Source: Sporosarcina sp. FSL K6-1522 (GTDB taxonomy: Bacteria; Bacillota; Bacilli; Bacillales_A; Planococcaceae). Taken from it: a stretch of DNA of 64,000 bases. The notes beneath the pieces were generated by a model, which worked only from the letters and a program-made list of their open reading frames with translations, was not told the DNA's origin and made no database searches. This document shows positions 35,070 through 44,582 of the stretch, one piece after another. Within the stretch, counting starts at the first letter, position 1; each line of letters starts with the position of its first letter. The stretch spans positions 4,004,501 through 4,068,500 of the forward strand of contig NZ_CP152019.1 of assembly GCF_038622445.1 (NCBI RefSeq). Reading direction: 5' to 3'. The position numbers and the translations under genes were made by a program.

Positions 35070-36418
35070 GCAAGGCCAAGATAAATAATAATACTAATCA
35101 CGTCATTCAACGTTGTAATAAACGGACCCGACGCAACCGCAGGGTCAATTTTCAATTTGTGCATAAATAAAGGGATGAAAGACCCCGAAATGGTTGCCAC
35201 AAAAATGGAGACGAGAATAGCAGCTCCTACAAGTAGACCAATAATAAATTCATGCTTCCAGAAATAAATGAGACCGACTACAAAAATGGCGCAAAGTAAC
35301 CCGGTAATCAAGCCCGTTCCCGCTTCTCGCAACAACAGCTTAAATTTACTTTCATCTTCAACATCACGCGTTGCAATACCACGTACCGCAACCGCCAACG
35401 CTTGTGTCCCACTGTTCCCAGCAGTCCCTGCAATTAGCGGAATAAACGCTGCGAGTAGCGCCACTTTGGAAATGGTCTCTGTAAATAAATCAATCAGATT
35501 AGCAGTCAACATACCGAGCACTAATAAAATCAGCAACCATGGTAATCTTTTCTTTGCTGCTGACAAGGAATTTTTATCAAATGTGTCCATATTAGAAACA
35601 GCGGCAAGTTTTGAGTAGTCATCCGAAGCTTCTTCTTCGAGAACATCGATAATATCGTCGACGGTAATAATCCCAAGAATATGCTGTTGGAAATCCACAA
35701 CTGGTACAGCCAAGAAGTTATAGTCTTTGATCATACGTGCGACTTCTTCCTGATCTTCTGATACGAGCACATTGACAACCCGTTCACTCATAATCGAACT
35801 AATTAGCGTATCTTCATGCGCAATAATGAGATCCCGTAATGACACAACGCCTGTCAAACGGTTATCGTCATCAACGACAAACACATAATAGATCGTTTCA
35901 GCTTTTGGCGCTTCATTGCGCAAAATTGTCATTGCTGATCGCACAGTTGAATTCTGTGGAACCGTTACGTATTCTGTTGTCATAATGGACCCAGCTGTAT
36001 ATTCTTCATAATGGAGAAGGGCTTTAATTTCAGCTGCCGCCGCTTTGTCCATTAACGTCAAATAACTAACCGCTTGCGATTTATCAAGTTCCTTCAGGAC
36101 ATCTACCGCGTTATCCACAAACATATAGGAAATCATGTCTGCAGCATACGTCGTGTCCATCTCCTGAAGGAACTCTTTGTATTCATTTTCATCGATTTCA
36201 CTTGTCTCGAAAATTTCGGCAAGTTCTTTCGGCGATAAATAATAATACATCGTTTTGCGAAGGTCTATCCCGACTTTTTCATAAAATGTAGCCCGATCAT
36301 AGGGGTGAAGAAGTAAATATTCATCACGGAAAGCTTTGATGTTTTTTTGAACAAGCGTCTCCGTTAATTTCTCTTCGTCAAAAATGATTTCTTCTTTGTA
36401 TTCTTCGTTTGTAGTCAT
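35045..36418 (-). CDS. mgtE: Magnesium transporter MgtE
   Basis: A 457-residue MgtE. The N-terminal helical superhelix domain (about 1-125) is followed by two CBS domains (about 130-250: YTAGSIMTTEYVTVPQN and IIAHEDTLISSIM) and five membrane segments, with AGTAGNSGTQALAVAVRGIA (about 337-356) as the pore signature and LNDVISIIIYLG at the end. It is a Mg2+-gated channel for magnesium uptake. The ATG at 36418 has AAAGGAAGGTG upstream. The 90-bp gap to the divergent prpE gene is too short for an M-box riboswitch and none is seen. Confidence 0.93.
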   Translation of the reverse strand: MTTNEEYKEEIIFDEEKLTETLVQKNIKAFRDEYLLLHPYDRATFYEKVGIDLRKTMYYYLSPKELAEIFETSEIDENEYKEFLQEMDTTYAADMISYMFVDNAVDVLKELDKSQAVSYLTLMDKAAAAEIKALLHYEEYTAGSIMTTEYVTVPQNSTVRSAMTILRNEAPKAETIYYVFVVDDDNRLTGVVSLRDLIIAHEDTLISSIMSERVVNVLVSEDQEEVARMIKDYNFLAVPVVDFQQHILGIITVDDIIDVLEEEASDDYSKLAAVSNMDTFDKNSLSAAKKRLPWLLILLVLGMLTANLIDLFTETISKVALLAAFIPLIAGTAGNSGTQALAVAVRGIATRDVEDESKFKLLLREAGTGLITGLLCAIFVVGLIYFWKHEFIIGLLVGAAILVSIFVATISGSFIPLFMHKLKIDPAVASGPFITTLNDVISIIIYLGLATVFIGDL

Positions 36419-36508
36419 GGCTACACCTTCCTTTCCATTTCGCCATGCATGCAAAGTAATTACGGCTACTATATACTAATACAAATTACACCAAAAGGGG
36501 AGAACAAT

Positions 36509-37249
36509 ATGAAATTCGACATGATTGGTGATATTCATGGTTGCTATGACGAACTGCTGCTCTTAATCCGCAAGCTTGGCTACTCGATGGATACGGGTAT
36601 TCCTATCCATACTGAGGGTAGACGACTTGCCTTTGTCGGGGATGCAATGGATCGAGGTCCTCATTCATTGCACACATTAAACCTACTCTTTCGCATGCAA
36701 GATGGGGGTATTCTCATTTATTCCCCGGGAAATCATTGCAATAAATTGTACCGATTTGTCAAAGGTCATAAAGTTCAACAAACCCACGGACTTGAAACAA
36801 CAGTCGCGGAAATCCACGCATTACCGAAGGAGGAACAGCGACGATTTCTCGACAGGTATCGACATTTTTACGAAGCACTGCCTCTCTATCACATCCTGGA
36901 TGATGGCAATCTCGTTCTCGCACATGCTGGTATCCAGGAAAATATGATTGGCGCACCTACCAGTGAAAAAACACGCGTCTTCGTCTTATACGGCGATATT
37001 TCAGGCGCACAACATCCTGATGGCAGACCCATTAGACGTGACTGGGCGAAGCACTACACAGGAAAGGCATGTATTATTTACGGACATACACCTGTGCGTG
37101 AAGCCCGCTTTGTCAACAATACCGTCAATATCGATACAGGCTGCGTCTTTGGCGGTACACTGACAGCTCTACGTTATCCAGAAATGAGCGTTGTATCGGT
37201 TCCTTCTAACCAACCCTTTATCCCTGAAAAGTTTACTCACTTTGAATGA
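36509..37249 (+). CDS. prpE: Bis(5'-nucleosyl)-tetraphosphatase PrpE
   Basis: A 246-residue metallophosphoesterase with the PPP-family motifs GDIHGCYDE (residues 7-15), GDAMDRGPHS (about 46-55), GNHCNKL (about 77-83) and GHTPVREARF. PrpE hydrolyses Ap4A-type dinucleotides and is linked to germination timing in B. subtilis. The ATG at 36509 follows AAAGGGGAG. Its end overlaps the convergent yjbO gene by 13 bp. Confidence 0.92.
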   Translation: MKFDMIGDIHGCYDELLLLIRKLGYSMDTGIPIHTEGRRLAFVGDAMDRGPHSLHTLNLLFRMQDGGILIYSPGNHCNKLYRFVKGHKVQQTHGLETTVAEIHALPKEEQRRFLDRYRHFYEALPLYHILDDGNLVLAHAGIQENMIGAPTSEKTRVFVLYGDISGAQHPDGRPIRRDWAKHYTGKACIIYGHTPVREARFVNNTVNIDTGCVFGGTLTALRYPEMSVVSVPSNQPFIPEKFTHFE

Positions 37250-38151
37250 GTAAGGCGCGCCATATCTGGAGGCATTTGACTGCGGAACACCAATTTTTCA
37301 CCCGTTAGCGGGTGCGTAAAACCGAGCATTGCACAATGAAGTGCCTGTCGTCCAATCAATGCATGTGCGCCTCCATACAAATCGTCTCCAGCAAGCGGAT
37401 GGCCTGTCCACTGCATATGGACCCGAATTTGGTGCGTTCTTCCTGTATGAAGCGTAAGCGCAACTTCGGTCAAATTCTGTCCATCTGTTTGGAAGCGGTC
37501 AAGCACCTTGACATCTGTTCGTGCCGTTTGACCATCTTCACGCACAACTCGTTCAATGATACTGCCCTCTTTCCGACCAATCGGCGCTTTGATGGTGAAT
37601 TGTTGCATTTGCACATGCCCTTCTACAATCGCGAGGTAAGAGCGCTGAAAACCGGATTCAATCATTTGCTCACTAAGTAAATGATGGATATGCCGGTTTT
37701 TAGCGATGCAGAGTAACCCCGATGTATCACGGTCTAACCGAGTAACAACGTGAACGGTTGTTGGCACTTGATCTCGTGCAAACTTGCCCGCAACGCAATT
37801 GGCCAGCGTCCCCGTTGGATGGTCATGGGATGGGATTGTACTTTGTCCCGCCGGCTTATTTATAATGATCAACGCTTCGTCCTCATAGACGATATTCAGC
37901 TCTCCATCTTCTGGTTGCAAACCTGCACTTGGCTGTTCTTGTGGGAAATAGACTGTCACTTCATCCCCCACTTGCACACGATACCGGACATTTTGCTCTA
38001 CCCCATTTACGGTCAATTGCCCACCATCATACTTTGTAGCCGTCAATGTCCTTTTGGAAATGCCTTGTGCATGCAGAAATTCCCGTAGCAACATCCCATC
38101 CTTCTCCACGACAAACGTCAGTCGAAAACGGACATCCTTCACCTCAGACAT
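37237..38151 (-). CDS. yjbO: RluD-family pseudouridine synthase (YjbO)
   Basis: A 304-residue RluA/RluD-type pseudouridine synthase. A short S4-like N-terminal region ([19 protein letters not shown]) is followed by the catalytic motif [19 protein letters not shown] (about 138-156) with the nucleophilic aspartate in RLDRDTSG, and [20 protein letters not shown]. The ATG at 38151 overlaps the end of nadK by 8 bp. It modifies uridines in rRNA or tRNA; the exact target of YjbO is not certain. Confidence 0.92.
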   Translation of the reverse strand: MSEVKDVRFRLTFVVEKDGMLLREFLHAQGISKRTLTATKYDGGQLTVNGVEQNVRYRVQVGDEVTVYFPQEQPSAGLQPEDGELNIVYEDEALIIINKPAGQSTIPSHDHPTGTLANCVAGKFARDQVPTTVHVVTRLDRDTSGLLCIAKNRHIHHLLSEQMIESGFQRSYLAIVEGHVQMQQFTIKAPIGRKEGSIIERVVREDGQTARTDVKVLDRFQTDGQNLTEVALTLHTGRTHQIRVHMQWTGHPLAGDDLYGGAHALIGRQALHCAMLGFTHPLTGEKLVFRSQMPPDMARLTHSK

Positions 38152-38944
38152 CACTATCGATGAACGAATCATGCACACGACTCCAGAATGGGAACGGACG
38201 GAAACGTGCAAAACGCACCCTCTTTTCCGACACTTGGTATTCGATGGATTTGACATCTTTCAAAAAGAGTTGCAAATGATCAATCGTCACCATGAAATCA
38301 GGACCTTTCACCGGTGTCAGTACACATTTATGATGAGCAGGTAGGACGAGTGGTGCGCCAACAGTCCGAAACACACGGTTATTAATAGATGCCATTTCTG
38401 TCAGTTGCATAGAGGCAAGCGAAGGGTGAAGGATGGCCCCACCAAGCGCCTTATTGTAAGCCGTCGAGCCTGAAGGCGTTGACATACAGAGCCCGTCTCC
38501 TCGAAAACGTTCGAAATGTCCACCATTTAACTCTACATCCATCACTAATGTCACTTCCGGTGATTTGACAGTCGATTCATTCATCGCAAGATAGGTAACA
38601 CTTTCATTGGAATCCTGGTAGTTCACGGTCACTTCCAGCAGTGGATATTCAATCACTTGAAATTTCTTGCGTGAAATGGCAATGACCAATTTTTCAATCT
38701 CTTCAGGCTTCCAATCCGCATAAAAGCCCAAATGTCCTGTATGAATGCCGACAAAAGCCGTCTCCTGTAAACGATGCTGATATTTATGATAGGCATGAAG
38801 CATCGTTCCATCGCCACCTATCGATAGCACAATCTCCGGTTCTGCTTCGTCAAAAACTAAACCGAAATCAGTCAAATATTTTTTCGCTTCATCCATTAAA
38901 CGATTCGATAGTTCATCATTTCTTGACTGGATTGCAAACTTCAT
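38144..38944 (-). CDS. nadK: NAD kinase
   Basis: A 266-residue NAD kinase with the [12 protein letters not shown] motif (residues about 43-54), the NE..T segment as [11 protein letters not shown], and [22 protein letters not shown] in sequence (about 148-169). It phosphorylates NAD to NADP in the cytosol. It starts within the stop of yjbM (ATGA overlap) and ends within the start of yjbO, so the three are translationally coupled, the same order as in B. subtilis. Confidence 0.95.
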   Translation of the reverse strand: MKFAIQSRNDELSNRLMDEAKKYLTDFGLVFDEAEPEIVLSIGGDGTMLHAYHKYQHRLQETAFVGIHTGHLGFYADWKPEEIEKLVIAISRKKFQVIEYPLLEVTVNYQDSNESVTYLAMNESTVKSPEVTLVMDVELNGGHFERFRGDGLCMSTPSGSTAYNKALGGAILHPSLASMQLTEMASINNRVFRTVGAPLVLPAHHKCVLTPVKGPDFMVTIDHLQLFLKDVKSIEYQVSEKRVRFARFRPFPFWSRVHDSFIDSDV

Positions 38945-39618
38945 TTCCTAGTCCCTCCTTCCCAATTTTGGTCTCCGTACCCCCTCGTTGATGTTTCTTT
39001 GTACGCACTAAAATATTGCTGCGCATCTTGAATTTCATTGCGAATTAGCGACATTTCCTCATCGAGTTGAAATGCTGCTTCCGCTGCGCGCTCCAGGCGA
39101 TGCCGAATCTCATCCGGCAATTCCCCTTTATACTTATAATTCAATGAATGCTCAATAGATGCCCAGAAGTTCATCGCCAAAGTCCGAATTTGAATTTCTG
39201 CCAAAATCGACTTTTCCCCGTGAATGGTCTGTACAGGATAGTTAATAATCATATGATACGAGCGATAACCACTTGGTTTGTTTTTCGAGATATAATCGCG
39301 CTCTTCAACGACTTCGATGTCTTTTCGCTGGCGTAGTGTTTCAACAACTTGACCGATATCATCGACAAACTGACACATGATACGCACACCCGCAATATCC
39401 GGCAGTTCTGCTGCGAGTTCTGCCGACGGTTCGAACGGGATGCCTTTTTCGAGTGTCTTATCGTAAATACTTGCAAGTGGCTTTACTCTGCCCGTTACAA
39501 ACTCAACAGGCTTATGTACATCTTCTAACTCATATTGCGCTCTTAACCCTTTAAGCTTCACTTTCAACTCCGCTACTGCTTGCTTATAAGGTTCAAGAAA
39601 TTGTTTCCATTCTTTCAT
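38941..39618 (-). CDS. yjbM: Small alarmone (p)ppGpp synthetase (YjbM/RelQ)
   Basis: A 225-residue single-domain (p)ppGpp synthetase. The synthetase motifs are visible as [31 protein letters not shown] (about 74-89) with the catalytic DIAGVRI core, [10 protein letters not shown] and [20 protein letters not shown]. RelQ-type enzymes form tetramers and tune growth under cell-wall stress. The ATG follows GGGAGGAG. It is about 14 residues longer at the C terminus than B. subtilis YjbM. Confidence 0.93.
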   Translation of the reverse strand: MKEWKQFLEPYKQAVAELKVKLKGLRAQYELEDVHKPVEFVTGRVKPLASIYDKTLEKGIPFEPSAELAAELPDIAGVRIMCQFVDDIGQVVETLRQRKDIEVVEERDYISKNKPSGYRSYHMIINYPVQTIHGEKSILAEIQIRTLAMNFWASIEHSLNYKYKGELPDEIRHRLERAAEAAFQLDEEMSLIRNEIQDAQQYFSAYKETSTRGYGDQNWEGGTRK

Positions 39619-39636
39619 TGGAACTCCTCCCAGCTG

Positions 39637-40026
39637 TTATTCCACGCTTTGAAGTATCGCACTGAATGCTTGCTCTACTGCTTCAGAAAAAGCTTCTCCA
39701 TAATTATGGTTGCCTTCAATATTGTAAATAAGCATCGTCAATTCTTCTTTAAAGCCGTTCAATTGAATTTCATTTCCCAGCCATGAAAGTATTGGATCTT
39801 CCTCCGCTTTCAACGCTTCTACCATGAGCGGCCAAACTGACTGTGTAAAGTGGACATGCTGATAGCCTTCTTCTTTATCGAAAAGATAAACGAACGACAA
39901 TGCATCCGAATCGGTAATCATCTTGCCAGACGGTACACCTAGCGAAAGTTCCGCCGTTTCAGCTACTACAAAACGGACTTCCTGCCCCTGTTGAACCCCA
40001 GTATCAACGCGATTTTTTATATGCAT
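39637..40026 (-). CDS. yjbL: YjbL-like hypothetical protein
   Basis: A 129-residue soluble acidic protein without recognised motifs. Position (directly before yjbM) and size match YjbL of B. subtilis, whose role is unknown. It contains SFVYLFDKEEGYQHVHFT and a C-terminal GEAFSEAVEQAFSAILQS helix. The ATG has AAGGGAAG 8 bases upstream. It opens the yjbL-yjbM-nadK-yjbO unit. The yjbK (CYTH phosphatase) gene that neighbours it in B. subtilis is not present here. Confidence 0.75.
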   Translation of the reverse strand: MHIKNRVDTGVQQGQEVRFVVAETAELSLGVPSGKMITDSDALSFVYLFDKEEGYQHVHFTQSVWPLMVEALKAEEDPILSWLGNEIQLNGFKEELTMLIYNIEGNHNYGEAFSEAVEQAFSAILQSVE

Positions 40027-40185
40027 AATTAAATCTTCCCTTCACTTATCATTATGTTCAGTTTACCATATGGAGCGCGGCCTTGCAGTTTCTGATATGC
40101 CTTTTTACACGAAAATTGCTATACTAGTGTATAGGTAGATTACGAAGCAGAATAGATACCAATGAAGCAGAGAGGATCGATTGCC

Positions 40186-40854
40186 ATGGATACACGCACA
40201 ATTCGCATATTAATGGATATACAAGCAATGCAATCGTTTGGGACTGTGCAATCATATGCAAGCCAAAATGAGGGCTCCCCTTCTATGTTTACAACGATGC
40301 TCGGAGAGTTGATGGGGAATTCATCCGCTTCAACGTCGTTATTAGCACAAGAACAACAAATGGACAGCTTACGCTATAATGGATCAAATCAGGTATTCAT
40401 CCCTTCCATGCTAGCCAACGTACTTACAACGACAAAACAACAAGCCGTCATCTCACAAGGCTCCTCTACACTCGGAAATGGGAAATATAGCGACTTGATT
40501 AAACAAGCCGCTGAAAAGTACAATTTACCTGATAAGCTGATTGCTGCTGTCATTAAACAAGAATCGAACTTCAACAACAATGTCGTGAGTCATGCTGGTG
40601 CAAAAGGTCTCATGCAACTCATGCCTGGAACGGCAAAATTTCTTGGGGTTAAAGATAGTTTTGACCCTGGTCAAAATATCATGGGCGGTTCAAAATATTT
40701 ACGACAAATGCTCAATAAATTCGACGGTGACTTGGAACTTGCACTTGCCGCATACAATGCTGGTCCCGGCAATGTGCAAAAATATGGCGGGATTCCTCCC
40801 TTCAAAGAAACACAACAATACGTGAAGAAAGTACTCAATAATTACCGTGCATAA
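40186..40854 (+). CDS. yjbJ: Lytic transglycosylase (YjbJ/CwlQ-like)
   Basis: A 222-residue protein with a low-complexity N-terminal half and a C-terminal SLT domain (about 110-222). The goose-lysozyme-like motifs are [20 protein letters not shown] with the catalytic glutamate in [19 protein letters not shown] and [17 protein letters not shown]. It cleaves the glycan strand of peptidoglycan. The start is the ATG at 40186 after AGAGAGGA; an ATG 24 bases earlier has no ribosome site. No signal peptide is obvious, as in B. subtilis YjbJ. Confidence 0.88.
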   Translation: MDTRTIRILMDIQAMQSFGTVQSYASQNEGSPSMFTTMLGELMGNSSASTSLLAQEQQMDSLRYNGSNQVFIPSMLANVLTTTKQQAVISQGSSTLGNGKYSDLIKQAAEKYNLPDKLIAAVIKQESNFNNNVVSHAGAKGLMQLMPGTAKFLGVKDSFDPGQNIMGGSKYLRQMLNKFDGDLELALAAYNAGPGNVQKYGGIPPFKETQQYVKKVLNNYRA

Positions 40855-40959
40855 CCTTCGAAAAACAGTTATGTAAGTTGCTCTCAAAGCGATTTATTTG
40901 TGAAAGTTGTGTGAGGTTGGTAAAATGTCAATACAGTCAGAGCAAAGGAGATTGACATA

Positions 40960-41352
40960 ATGATGCGAAAACCTTTGATCCCTTATGAGGAGATCGGTGC
41001 TGCAAAGTTGTCGGAACTTATCGACCTATTTTACACAAAAGTGGCCGTACACCCGGACCTATATCCGATTTTCCCGGATGACCTGACAGAAACAGCACGT
41101 AAACAAAAACAATTTCAAACACAATATTTAGGCGGACCCAATTTATATACGGATGAACATGGCCATCCGATGATGAAGGCGCGTCATATGCCCTTCCCGA
41201 TTTCGCCTGTACAAGCGGAGGCATGGCTTGCCTGCATGGCAGAAGCAATGGATGAGGTTGGACTTGAAGGAAACTTGCGTGAAGTCTATTACAAACGTCT
41301 CGTCTTAACTGCCAATCATATGGTCAATCGGAGTGGGGAGGATCGTTCGTGA
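40960..41352 (+). CDS. yjbI: Truncated hemoglobin (YjbI, group II)
   Basis: A 130-residue truncated globin of the trHbO class. The FLGGPNLYTDEHGHPMMKARH stretch (first residue as YLGGP, about 46-66) has the proximal-histidine region HGHPMMKARHMPFPI, and LEGNLREVYYKRL forms the last helix. In Firmicutes YjbI is paired with the Spx adaptor YjbH and may protect it from thiol damage. The first of two ATG codons follows AAGGAG. Its stop overlaps the GTG start of spxH by 4 bp. Confidence 0.9.
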   Translation: MMRKPLIPYEEIGAAKLSELIDLFYTKVAVHPDLYPIFPDDLTETARKQKQFQTQYLGGPNLYTDEHGHPMMKARHMPFPISPVQAEAWLACMAEAMDEVGLEGNLREVYYKRLVLTANHMVNRSGEDRS

Positions 41353-42155
41353 ATCGCCAAACTTTGATGGAAAACACGCTCTCTCCTTCTCCATTAACTA
41401 GACCAATTGAATTATATGTTTTCATAGATCCTTTATGCGAAGATTGTTGGTCATTACAGCCACTACTCCGCAAACTACAGGTTGAGTACGATCGCTATTT
41501 CACATTGCGCATTGCACTGCGGACGTCATTACCAAAGATGAACCTTCAGTGTGCGAACAATCATGAAGATGCTAGAGACTGTGGAAAGGCACATCCTGCT
41601 TTTCCAAGCATCGCTGTCAAAGCAGCAGAATTCCAAGGTAAACGTGCCGGATTTCGATTTTTATCCAAAATGCTAGAGTATTCATTTTTAAAATCTCGGG
41701 ACGTATCTTCGTTTACGGTTCTAGTTGAAATCGCACAAAAGGTGAATCTCGATGTAGACGAGTTTACAAGAGACTTTTCCTCGCAAAATGTCTTACGTTC
41801 TTTACAAGTAGACTTGTATATGGCGCAAGAAATGGAAGTCGATTTTGCACCTACATTTGTGTTTTTTAACGAGCGGATTGAAGATGAAGGCCTCAAAGTA
41901 AGCGGTCTATATGCCTATGAAGTCTACGAACAAATCTTGGAAGAACTCATTGGCGAAACGCTTATTCCCGATGTACCTCCAACGCTCGAAGATCTCTTTC
42001 GACGTTTCGATACATTGGCAACGAAAGAGATTGCAGATATTTATAGCATCTCAGAAAAATCTGCAGAACGTGAACTTAAAAAACGCCTGCTTCAGCAAAA
42101 AGTCGAACGCATCCCTTTCCAGGATGTTACCTTATGGCGTAAAAAAAGTATGTAA
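41349..42155 (+). CDS. spxH: ClpXP adaptor SpxH (YjbH)
   Basis: A 268-residue DsbA/thioredoxin-fold protein with the redox pair CEDC in FIDPLCEDCWSLQPLLRKL (about 31-49) near the N terminus. SpxH binds Spx and delivers it to ClpXP for degradation; oxidative stress blocks this. The GTG start follows GGGGAGGA and is coupled to the globin stop. Its substrate gene, spx, lies about 4.6 kb downstream on the opposite strand in this window. Confidence 0.93.
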   Translation: MNRQTLMENTLSPSPLTRPIELYVFIDPLCEDCWSLQPLLRKLQVEYDRYFTLRIALRTSLPKMNLQCANNHEDARDCGKAHPAFPSIAVKAAEFQGKRAGFRFLSKMLEYSFLKSRDVSSFTVLVEIAQKVNLDVDEFTRDFSSQNVLRSLQVDLYMAQEMEVDFAPTFVFFNERIEDEGLKVSGLYAYEVYEQILEELIGETLIPDVPPTLEDLFRRFDTLATKEIADIYSISEKSAERELKKRLLQQKVERIPFQDVTLWRKKSM

Positions 42156-42160
42156 TAGAC

Positions 42161-42204
42161 AAAACCACTTCATCAGCCTACTACTGGCCGATGAAGTGGT
42201 TTTT
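42161..42204 (+). terminator. Terminator after spxH
   Basis: A 13-14 bp stem AAAACCACTTCATC/GATGAAGTGGTTTT with a 15-nt loop begins 6 bases after the spxH stop and runs into TTTT on the plus strand. Confidence 0.9.
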
Positions 42205-42360
42205 GCATGCTGTACATATGGCTACACTTCTTATTGCCTGGTAGCTCACTATGACTGGTTTGGGACTCGCGCTGATAGTTTAGACTTTTTCACTGACAAT
42301 CCAGATTCGTACTAACGGTGTCGCCCCCATAGCAGGTATCTAATTATTTTTATCCACAAC

Positions 42361-42474
42361 AAAAAGAGCATCCACTCCTGGGGGGAAGTGAATGCTCTTT
42401 ACAAAGGGAATGGGAGAAATGTTCACGTTCAAACAAAAGGGGTGTATGTTTGGTATGTGATTTATTTCACATCC
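42361..42474 (-). ncRNA. roxS: RoxS/RsaE small regulatory RNA
   Basis: On the minus strand the sequence begins near TGTGAAATAAATCACATA, then contains CATACACCCCTTTTGTTTGA, ATTTCTCCCATTCCCTTTG, and ends in a 14-bp GC-bearing hairpin with loop TCCCCCCAGG followed by TTTTT. The ordered C-rich motifs and the flanking TTTGTTTGA match my memory of RsaE of Staphylococcus aureus and RoxS of B. subtilis. The RNA base-pairs through its C-rich loops with ribosome sites of redox and central-metabolism mRNAs. The TATGAT box at 42482-42487 would give a start near 42474 and an RNA of about 114 nt. In S. aureus RsaE also lies next to the pepF and yjbH region, as far as I recall. Confidence 0.88.
42456..42471. 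promoter_or_regulatory. Rex- or Fnr-type palindrome at the roxS start
   Basis: TGTGA-N6-TCACA is a perfect palindrome of the kind bound by Rex (TTGTGAAANNTTTCACAA-like) and by CRP/FNR proteins. It overlaps the predicted start of roxS. Rex repression of roxS is known in B. subtilis, so a redox-controlled operator is the favoured reading. Confidence 0.65.
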
Positions 42475-42662
42475 TTACTTTATCATAAGATAATAGTAAG
42501 CGCAACATTTCACAATGATTTTCACATGAATGTCACAATTTTTATATGCGCCAAAGCCCACAACATCAGTTATATAACAGAATAATCTACTATAGAACAG
42601 GATAATTCCTCTCCACCACACTAATTATTTAACTATTTTAAAATAATGAAAAACAAAAAAGT
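42475..42662. other. Intergenic region between roxS and the pepF terminator
   Basis: This A+T-rich stretch of about 190 bp holds the roxS promoter region (TATGAT at 42482-42487 on the minus strand). The stretch 42205-42360 on the other side of roxS shows no gene or clear signal. Confidence 0.4.
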
Positions 42663-42698
42663 AGCCTCATCCACCAAATAAACACCATGGATGAGGCT
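42663..42698 (-). terminator. Terminator of pepF
   Basis: An 11-bp stem AGCCTCATCCA/TGGATGAGGCT with a 14-nt loop is followed on the minus strand by ACTTTTTTG, 14 bp after the pepF stop. Confidence 0.88.
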
Positions 42699-42711
42699 GC
42701 ATAAAGCTACA

Positions 42712-44532
42712 TTATTTTTTTAAAAGAAGAGATTCCAATTCATTCAGTTTCTCTTCAAAGACACGACACGCTTCTTCAATCGGCGCCGCGCTCGTCATGT
42801 CTACACCTGCTTTTTTCAACACTTCGATCGGATAATCAGATGAACCTGCTTTTAAGAAATTGTTCACATAGCGCTCAACAGCTGGCTCTCCCTCTGTGAG
42901 AATTTGGTTGCTCAATGCCACAGCCGCACTATAGCCTGTCGCATACTGATACACGTAATAGTTATAGTAGAAATGTGGTATCCGTGCCCATTCCAAACCA
43001 ATCTCCTCATCAATAATGAGATCTTCACCAAAGTACTTTTTATTGAGAGCGTAATACTCTTCTGTCAGCTTTTCCGCCGTCAATGCTACACCTTGCTGAT
43101 CCAACTCGTGAATCAGATGCTCAAATTCGGCGAACATCGTTTGACGGAAAACTGTGCCGCGGAAGCCATCTAACCAATAGTTTAACAAGTAAATACGTTC
43201 TTGCTCATCATCCGTCGTTTTCAACAAATGATCATTTAAAATCGCTTCATTCACAGTAGACGCTACTTCTGCTACAAAAATCGAATAGCCGCTGTACGGG
43301 TAAGGCTGATGTTTGCGTGAATAATAACTGTGCACACTATGACCAAACTCATGGGCGAGTGTGAACAAATTACTGACATTATCTTGCCAGTTCATCAAAA
43401 TATACGGATTCGTTCCATAAGCCCCTGATGAATATGCACCCGAGCGTTTTCCTTTATTTTCACGGACATCTACCCAACGGTTCTCCAAACCTTCTTTGAC
43501 GATTGACGTATACTCTTCGCCTAACGGATGGAAGCTTTCCAGCATCGTTTGTGTCGCTTCTTCGTAAGGTATTTTCATATCCACATCTTTTACGAGTGGT
43601 GCATACATGTCCCACATATGAAGGTCTTCTAGTGCAAATACCTTTTTGCGCAAGGCCACATACCTTTGCAATAAATGGACATTTTTATTGATTGTTGAAA
43701 CAAGGTTTTCATACACTTGCTCTGGAATATGATTGTTTGACATCGCAGCCTCGCGCGCAGAGCTATAATTTCGAATACGTGCATGAACATTATCGCTCTT
43801 CACATTACCCGATAGCGTAGACGCAAACGTATTTTGAAATTCTCCGTATTTTGCATATGTCGCTTTAAAGGCCTCTTCTCGAACACGAGGATCGTCACTT
43901 TCTAAAAATCGAATATAACGACCGTGAGACAATTCGACTTCTTCCCCACTTTCATCTTTCACCATCGGGAATGTTAAGTCTGCATTATTTAACATGCTAA
44001 ACGTTTCAGAAGCATTGCCTGTCACTTCGGAAAGCTGCGCTAATAAAGCCTCTTGTTCTGCAGGTAACACATGCGGCCTTTGCGTATTAATCTCCTCGAA
44101 CTCCTGCTTGTATAGACGTAGCCCTTCATGCTCTTCGACCAACGCATTCAATGCGCTTTCTTCAATCGACAACAACTCTGGTACAAAGAACGATAACGCC
44201 GTCGACACTTTCACATACAGTGATTTGATACGGCTATCCATCGCTTGATAAAAGCCATTTGTTGTATCTTGGTCCGTTTTTAAATGCGCATACGTATAAA
44301 GGCGGCGCAATCTTTCAGACAGTGCGTCACGGTACGTCAGCGCCGTGTAAAGTGCCTCCGCACCATTGCCAAGTGTTCCTTTATACGTATCAGCTGTACT
44401 TGCAAACGCCTCTACTTCACGATATTCTTGCTCCCATGCATCATCTGTCGCAAAAATATCTTCCAGACGCCAAGTCTCCTCCACTTTCACTTCATCACGC
44501 GTCAATACTTTGTTCTTATTCTCAGTCGTCAT
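42712..44532 (-). CDS. pepF: Oligoendopeptidase F
   Basis: A 606-residue M3-family metallopeptidase. The zinc motif is LAHEFGHSVHSYYSRKH with the HEFGH core, and a second ligand glutamate follows in FVAEVASTVNEA. The length and the N-terminal PepF domain are normal. It degrades short peptides in the cytosol, for example those brought in by the Opp transporter encoded further along. It lies between roxS and coiA on the minus strand, 50 bp after coiA with no terminator between, so the two may be cotranscribed. Confidence 0.94.
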   Translation of the reverse strand: MTTENKNKVLTRDEVKVEETWRLEDIFATDDAWEQEYREVEAFASTADTYKGTLGNGAEALYTALTYRDALSERLRRLYTYAHLKTDQDTTNGFYQAMDSRIKSLYVKVSTALSFFVPELLSIEESALNALVEEHEGLRLYKQEFEEINTQRPHVLPAEQEALLAQLSEVTGNASETFSMLNNADLTFPMVKDESGEEVELSHGRYIRFLESDDPRVREEAFKATYAKYGEFQNTFASTLSGNVKSDNVHARIRNYSSAREAAMSNNHIPEQVYENLVSTINKNVHLLQRYVALRKKVFALEDLHMWDMYAPLVKDVDMKIPYEEATQTMLESFHPLGEEYTSIVKEGLENRWVDVRENKGKRSGAYSSGAYGTNPYILMNWQDNVSNLFTLAHEFGHSVHSYYSRKHQPYPYSGYSIFVAEVASTVNEAILNDHLLKTTDDEQERIYLLNYWLDGFRGTVFRQTMFAEFEHLIHELDQQGVALTAEKLTEEYYALNKKYFGEDLIIDEEIGLEWARIPHFYYNYYVYQYATGYSAAVALSNQILTEGEPAVERYVNNFLKAGSSDYPIEVLKKAGVDMTSAAPIEEACRVFEEKLNELESLLLKK

Positions 44533-44582
44533 GTATAAGCCCCCTTCTCCCTTGCTTCGGGAAACGAATCAATTTCATTTTC

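Noticed and set aside
36419..36508. Possible M-box riboswitch before mgtE
   Set aside because: The gap is only 90 bp and is shared with the divergent prpE; no M-box motifs are visible.
38152..38256. Longer N terminus for yjbO
   Set aside because: The extra residues overlap nadK in another frame and are unlike the family; the ATG at 38151 overlaps nadK by only 8 bp.
42388..42585. Plus-strand 65-codon frame between spxH and pepF
   Set aside because: It runs antisense to roxS, has no convincing start and matches no family.
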